IMG/VR virus record: IMGVR_UViG_3300030055_000033 | Location: 1 to 24,597 of that record | DNA: 24,597 nucleotides | Origin: a virus | Reading direction: 5' to 3' (one strand) | Shown here: in pieces, positions 21,455 through 24,597 of the stretch | Layout: every line of letters starts with the position of its first letter | Numbering within the stretch: the first letter of the stretch is position 1 | Notes under the pieces: generated by a model | Databases searched by the model: none | What the model saw: only the letters and a program-made list of their open reading frames with translations | Told to the model about the DNA's origin: nothing | Translations under genes and position numbers: made by a program

Positions 21455-21763
21455 TTAGCCTACAGTTCCATTATCATATAAATAACTAAAACTTTTATCT
21501 TTAAATGTAACTTTAAATTTACCTGGTTCACGTGTAATATTTGTTGGCCTTATACTTTCTCTAGCCTCCAATCCATAGCCATTTATATATTTACAAATTA
21601 ATTTTTCAGCTAACTGCTTATTATCATCAGATAAAGTTTTAAACCCTCTCATAGTAGTAAAATCATATCCAAGAACCTTTTTTACATCTAATGAATTTTT
21701 AAATTTATGTCCTTCAATATTGGCCTTAATATATTTATTTTGAATTACATTATATTCATTCAT
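21455..21763 (-). CDS. Hypothetical protein, 102 aa
   Basis: This 102-aa protein is mixed alpha/beta (NKYIKANIEGHKFKNSLDVK, ending VTFKDKSFSYLYDNGTVG). Its ribosome binding site GGAGGG lies in the last codons of the upstream gene, so the two are coupled. No family is recognised. Confidence 0.62.
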   Translation of the reverse strand: MNEYNVIQNKYIKANIEGHKFKNSLDVKKVLGYDFTTMRGFKTLSDDNKQLAEKLICKYINGYGLEARESIRPTNITREPGKFKVTFKDKSFSYLYDNGTVG

Positions 21764-21767
21764 GGTG

Positions 21768-22082
21768 TTATCCCTCCATTTGATCTATAAAGTTATTTTT
21801 CCATTCTTCATATTCTTCTTCTTTAGCTAACTTTTTTTCTTTATCAGTAAAAACATAATCATAAGCAAAAGTATCTATATTAAAATAGAATGATGTGAAA
21901 CATTCATTTTCAATACTACATTGAACATAAATCCTACCACTTAAAATCCATGCATGATAAGACATAACTCCTATAGTAGCAATAACCATATTTTGTTCAA
22001 AAACAACATTGGAAGTACCAAATGATTTCTTAAAAAACTCTTTCCATTTACTTTTAGTCAATTTGTCAACTTTATTGCCCAT
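21768..22082 (-). CDS. Hypothetical protein, 104 aa
   Basis: This 104-aa protein (MGNKVDKLTKSKWKEFFKKS) has a beta-rich middle with aromatic residues (ECFTSFYFNIDTFAYDYVF) and a charged C-terminal helix (KLAKEEEYEEWKNNFIDQ). GAGGGTG precedes the ATG. It is coupled to the gene to its left. The function is unknown. Confidence 0.62.
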   Translation of the reverse strand: MGNKVDKLTKSKWKEFFKKSFGTSNVVFEQNMVIATIGVMSYHAWILSGRIYVQCSIENECFTSFYFNIDTFAYDYVFTDKEKKLAKEEEYEEWKNNFIDQMEG

Positions 22083-22097
22083 TCAAATACACCCTCT

Positions 22098-22265
22098 CTA
22101 ATATACAACTTTTCCATCTTTATATTTAAAATTCATTTTTTCTCCTGTTCTATCCTCAACTTCTATTGTATATCGGTCAATTAACTTTAATGTTATAAAA
22201 TCCATATGGAAATTCTCTTCTATAAACTTTAGTACCTTGTATTGCTCTATAGTTTCAACTTTCAT
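22098..22265 (-). CDS. Small hypothetical protein, 55 aa
   Basis: The start is ATG 22265 (MKVETIEQYK), nine bases after GAAGGTG. It overlaps the last codons of the resolvase gene by 11 bases, so it is translated with it. The chain is small and alpha/beta (IDRYTIEVEDRTGEKMNFKY). No function is visible. Confidence 0.62.
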   Translation of the reverse strand: MKVETIEQYKVLKFIEENFHMDFITLKLIDRYTIEVEDRTGEKMNFKYKDGKVVY

Positions 22266-22833
22266 TATCTTTTTCACCTTCTTCACATTTTTTTATTAAT
22301 TTATAAAAGGTATTTCTTTTCAATTTTAACAACTCCATTGCTTTAGCTCCTGATAATTCTCTAGACTTCCATTTATTATATATTTCTTCCCAGTTTTCAG
22401 GGAAGTCAATCGCTTTACGTCCTTTAAATTTTCCTTCCCTCTTTGCTAATGCAATCCCTTCTCTTTGTCTTTCTAAAGTATTTGCTCTTTCAAATTCATT
22501 TATTGCTCCAATCATTGTAAGCATTAATTTTCCTGTTGGAGTACTTGTATCTAAATTTTCCTTAATACTCTTCAAATGAATATTTTTATTTTCTAATTGC
22601 TCTACTATATTTAATAAATCTTTTGTGCTTCTTGCAAGTCTACTAAAATCCCAAACGAAAATTGTATCTCCTTCTCTTGCAAACTCTAACATTATTTTAA
22701 ACTGAGGTCTATTTGTATCTTTCGCTGAAATTTTTTCAGTAAACCACTTTTCTATTTCATATTTTTTTAGTCCTTCAAGTTGTCTACCTTCATTTTGTTC
22801 TACTGTACTAACTCTTACATATGCAATATTCAT
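22255..22833 (-). CDS. Serine recombinase (resolvase/invertase)
   Basis: This 192-aa protein is a small serine recombinase. The nucleophile is S9 in AYVRVST, the conserved Arg cluster is FSRLARS, and a GKLMLTMIGAINEFERANTL helix leads into a C-terminal HTH (SGAKAMELLKLKRNTFYKLI). Such enzymes resolve plasmid multimers or invert DNA. AAGGAGG precedes the ATG. A promoter lies at 22855-22883, and a 27-bp dyad at 22959 may be part of its res site. Confidence 0.93.
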   Translation of the reverse strand: MNIAYVRVSTVEQNEGRQLEGLKKYEIEKWFTEKISAKDTNRPQFKIMLEFAREGDTIFVWDFSRLARSTKDLLNIVEQLENKNIHLKSIKENLDTSTPTGKLMLTMIGAINEFERANTLERQREGIALAKREGKFKGRKAIDFPENWEEIYNKWKSRELSGAKAMELLKLKRNTFYKLIKKCEEGEKDNES

Positions 22834-22854
22834 TTTAAACCTCCTTACAGTTAT

Positions 22855-22883
22855 ATTTTAACATTATGTTTGTTTAACTTCAA
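22855..22883 (-). promoter_or_regulatory. Resolvase promoter
   Basis: On the minus strand TTGAAG (22878-22883) and TAAAAT (22855-22860) are 17 bases apart, followed by AAGGAGG and the resolvase ATG. Confidence 0.6.
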
Positions 22884-22958
22884 GTACATTTACAAATATT
22901 TATTTATAAATACAAAATATAATTCTAAATAAACAATTTTTATATATTTTAATCCTAT

Positions 22959-22985
22959 TGTTTTAGAGTGTACTCTATTAAAACA
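22959..22985. promoter_or_regulatory. 27-bp dyad, candidate resolvase site
   Basis: TGTTTTAGAGT and ACTCTATTAAAACA are inverted around a GT dinucleotide, with TAGAGT/ACTCTA as a perfect inner pair. Serine resolvases cross over at a 2-bp centre inside 28-bp imperfect palindromes. It lies between the divergent resolvase and 23112 genes. Confidence 0.45.
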
Positions 22986-23111
22986 TTAAAACAAAAAAAT
23001 ATTTTTAAAAATGTGGTAATTTGGAAATTATTTACTTGAAATTATAAAAAAAATAATACATACTCTACTATCTTCAAAAATTTGAAGAAAAAAATTAAGG
23101 AGAAATTAAAT

Positions 23112-23432
23112 ATGAAACAAAATGATATCAGGGGCTTAAGCTATGCCCAATTTAAAAAAAGACTAAAAGAAGTAGAAAATCGCTTAAATTATAATTTTAA
23201 AAATAGAAACACTATTTATGAATATCTTTATTTGGAACTAAACTTTATATTATATGGGTTAGACACACAATATAAAGACCAGCATGATATATTAGAAAAT
23301 GAAGGAAAACTTATTTTTAGTAAATTCCAAAACTTTTACATTGATAAGTCTAAGCCTTACTTTGTAATTGCGATTGAATGTAGAGAACTAAACGAAAGTA
23401 TAGATAATATACAGATAAGGCTTTTAACTTAA
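23112..23432 (+). CDS. Hypothetical protein, 106 aa
   Basis: This 106-aa helical protein starts at ATG 23112 (MKQNDIRGLSYAQFKKRLKE), nine bases after AAGGAG; an earlier TTG has no such site. A TTGAAA and CATACT pair (23036-23064) with 17-base spacing is a possible promoter. The palindrome CTTCAAAAATTTGAAG lies between promoter and gene. It ends in its own terminator. It is the only rightward gene in the right third of the window, and its function is unknown. Confidence 0.68.
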   Translation: MKQNDIRGLSYAQFKKRLKEVENRLNYNFKNRNTIYEYLYLELNFILYGLDTQYKDQHDILENEGKLIFSKFQNFYIDKSKPYFVIAIECRELNESIDNIQIRLLT

Positions 23433-23436
23433 TACC

Positions 23437-23469
23437 AAAGAGCAGTAGCTATTACAGCTATTGCTCTTT
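23437..23469. terminator. Terminator after the 106-aa gene
   Basis: AAAGAGCAGTAGCT pairs with AGCTATTGCTCTTT (one G-T pair) around ATTAC, followed by TT. It separates two convergent genes and can serve both. Confidence 0.8.
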
Positions 23470-23474
23470 TCTGA

Positions 23475-23687
23475 TTATTGTATAAAATCATTTAAGTATT
23501 TGTTTAAAGCTAGCCATCTTATAAAATTGGATACATCTCTGCCCTGGATTTTAGCTAATTTTTTAATCATATCTTTTTCATCTGCAGTAACTCGAACATA
23601 AATTTTTTGATCTCTGTATGGATCATAAGACTTGTCCTTTTTAGCTTCAAAAAATAATTTTATAATTTCTTTTATATCTTCAAACAT
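23475..23687 (-). CDS. Ribbon-helix-helix DNA-binding protein
   Basis: This 70-aa protein has an RHH pattern, KIYVRVTADEKDMIKKLAKI then GRDVSNFIRWLALNKYL, as in CopG/MobC-like plasmid proteins. The start is ATG 23687 with GGGGAG upstream; GTG 23699 overlaps that site. It may repress nearby plasmid genes or act in mobilisation. No relaxase is present in the window. Confidence 0.72.
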   Translation of the reverse strand: MFEDIKEIIKLFFEAKKDKSYDPYRDQKIYVRVTADEKDMIKKLAKIQGRDVSNFIRWLALNKYLNDFIQ

Positions 23688-23786
23688 ATTTTTTACCACT
23701 CCCCTACTGCTATCAAAAAATATTTATCCCCCTAAAAGAGATAAAAAGAATGCCAGTGTGCACACAATGCACGTCTCTTTTACTAT

Positions 23787-23948
23787 TTAATCATCTTTTT
23801 TAGTATCCAATGTTGGCAATGGTACCAATCCTTTAAGCGCATCTTTGGCATGTGCTGCTGGATTACTATATTTATTTAGTTCCCTAAATAACTGTAAGTC
23901 TTCTATCTTCCCTTTGTTGAATTCTAATACAATTCTTAATCTTTGCAT
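23787..23948 (-). CDS. Small hypothetical protein, 53 aa
   Basis: This 53-aa gene (MQRLRIVLEFNKGKIEDLQL, then FRELNKYSNPAAHAKDALKG) has AAGGAG seven bases before its ATG. It is well formed and lies between the XRE gene and the RHH gene on the same strand. The function is unknown. Confidence 0.68.
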   Translation of the reverse strand: MQRLRIVLEFNKGKIEDLQLFRELNKYSNPAAHAKDALKGLVPLPTLDTKKDD

Positions 23949-24036
23949 ACATTGTCTCCTTTTTTATTGCTATGTTACATTGTATTCAAATACTTTGATT
24001 AAAATTCATAAATTTTGAATTTATTCATAAAAAATA

Positions 24037-24069
24037 AATCTGATACCTTTTATTCAAGGTACCAGATTT
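24037..24069 (-). terminator. Terminator with stop codon in its loop
   Basis: AATCTGGTACCTT pairs with AAGGTATCAGATT (one G-T pair in the minus RNA) around GAATAA, followed by TATTTTTTATG. The loop holds the last Glu codon and TAA of the XRE gene, the same arrangement as at 4108-4131. Confidence 0.82.
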
Positions 24070-24250
24070 GCTTTATATCTTTTTTCAATTTATCTGCAAT
24101 TTCTATGGCTTTCTCTAACGCAGGTTTGCTAGTTCCATTTTCCCAATTACAATAAGCTGTAACTCCTGTATTTAAATATTCAGCAAATTCTTTTTGATTC
24201 ATAATATATTCTTTCATTCTGATTTCTTTTAACCTGTTCTTGACCCCCAT
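24050..24250 (-). CDS. XRE-family regulator, 66 aa
   Basis: This 66-aa HTH protein reads MNQKEFAEYLNTGVTAYCNW (helices 2-3), then ENGTSKPALEKAIEIADKLK, and ends DIKQIWYLE, the usual close of short XRE regulators. GAGGTG precedes the ATG. It has its own promoter (24273-24301) and terminator. It may control the genes to its left or the operators at 24363-24486. Confidence 0.87.
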   Translation of the reverse strand: MGVKNRLKEIRMKEYIMNQKEFAEYLNTGVTAYCNWENGTSKPALEKAIEIADKLKKDIKQIWYLE

Positions 24251-24272
24251 AATACCATCACCTCTTAATTAT

Positions 24273-24301
24273 ATTGTAATATTTTTACATATAATAAGCA
24301 A
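24273..24301 (-). promoter_or_regulatory. Promoter of the XRE gene
   Basis: On the minus strand TTGCTT (24296-24301) and TACAAT (24273-24278) are 17 bases apart, about 23 bases before the ATG. Confidence 0.62.
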
Positions 24302-24306
24302 ATAAA

Positions 24307-24341
24307 AAAGCAGTAGTCAGATTGCTCCAAGCTACTGCTTT
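24307..24341 (-). terminator. Terminator of the gene at the right edge
   Basis: AAAGCAGTAG pairs with CTACTGCTTT around a 15-nt loop and is followed by TTTATTTG on the minus strand. Confidence 0.8.
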
Positions 24342-24362
24342 ATTTCACTCTAGTTAATAAAA

Positions 24363-24486
24363 TAAACATTAACAATATAATTTTAATTAAAAACATTATA
24401 TGTTTTAAAATACATCGTATGTTAAAGTTAATCAATTTTAACTATTAGTTAAAACCAAATTTAAATACATCATATGTTAATGTTTA
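24363..24486. repeat. Direct and inverted repeats, possible operators
   Basis: AAATACATCGTATGTTAA (24408-24425) and AAATACATCATATGTTAA (24463-24480) are direct repeats with one difference; each contains a near-palindromic ACATNNTATGT. TAAACATTAAC (24363-24373) is inverted at 24476-24486. They lie between the end of the edge gene and the XRE gene. Confidence 0.6.
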
Positions 24487-24524
24487 TAATTTTATTATAC
24501 CAATTTTATCAAAGATGTAAATAA

Positions 24525-24597
24525 TTATTTTTGAATTTGAACTCCTGTCATTTTTAAATATTGTCCTTCTTTGACTGTAAGATAAGTATCTGATTGG
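24525..24597 (-). CDS. C-terminal end of a gene running off the right edge
   Basis: The last 23 codons (ending VKEGQYLKMTGVQIQK) of a leftward gene are present and run into the terminator at 24307 after 180 bases. The fragment is beta-like and too short to identify. Confidence 0.6.
   Translation of the reverse strand, partial: QSDTYLTVKEGQYLKMTGVQIQK

Overview
The window is very AT-rich and reads as part of a temperate phage that can probably persist as a plasmid (a phage-plasmid) in a Clostridium-like, spore-forming Firmicute. The base composition, the strong AGGAGG-type ribosome binding sites, the frequent TTG and GTG starts, a Spo0E-like gene and YopX, ArpU, DUF2303 and MazG-type phage genes all fit that host.

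Layout. Positions 1-2423 hold the head of the late packaging operon, transcribed leftward: TerS, a GpA-type TerL and the first codons of the next gene. Positions 2424-4686 carry a GC-rich island (possible cos), a tyrosine integrase coupled to a zinc-ribbon protein, and a DUF4236 membrane protein that looks like a moron. Positions 5049-13430 are one long leftward early operon of small phage genes, starting with a Cro-like regulator and ending with an ArpU/RinA-like late activator. It includes a 44-aa Spo0E-like phosphatase, a methyltransferase-like protein without a visible catalytic motif, DUF2303, HNH, ASCH, YopX and MazG-like genes. Positions 13431-14848 are the immunity region: divergent promoters with an operator array, a CI-like repressor and two further XRE regulators.

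Positions 14988-18100 are the maintenance region: two candidate plus-strand small RNAs, a Cys-rich protein, an origin-like segment with two perfect opposed DnaA boxes, and a parM/parR operon followed on its promoter side by tandem 17-bp repeats (probable parC). Positions 18153-20238 hold two tandem tyrosine recombinases with a core-site-like inverted repeat between them. The upstream one appears to start at ATA, behind a long structured GC-rich leader. Positions 20848-24597 hold small unknown genes, a serine resolvase with a dyad in its promoter region, an RHH protein, an XRE regulator and the end of a further gene.

How it may work (inference). The CI-like repressor silences leftward early transcription in the lysogen. 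ParMRC and the DnaA-box origin keep the episome, and the recombinases resolve multimers or integrate and excise the element. On induction the early operon runs leftward to the ArpU-like activator, which should turn on packaging and later genes. No replication initiator, helicase or primase is recognisable in the window, so replication may depend on host DnaA or on genes outside it. Several real genes start at TTG or GTG, or are under 60 aa; starts here were set by ribosome binding sites.
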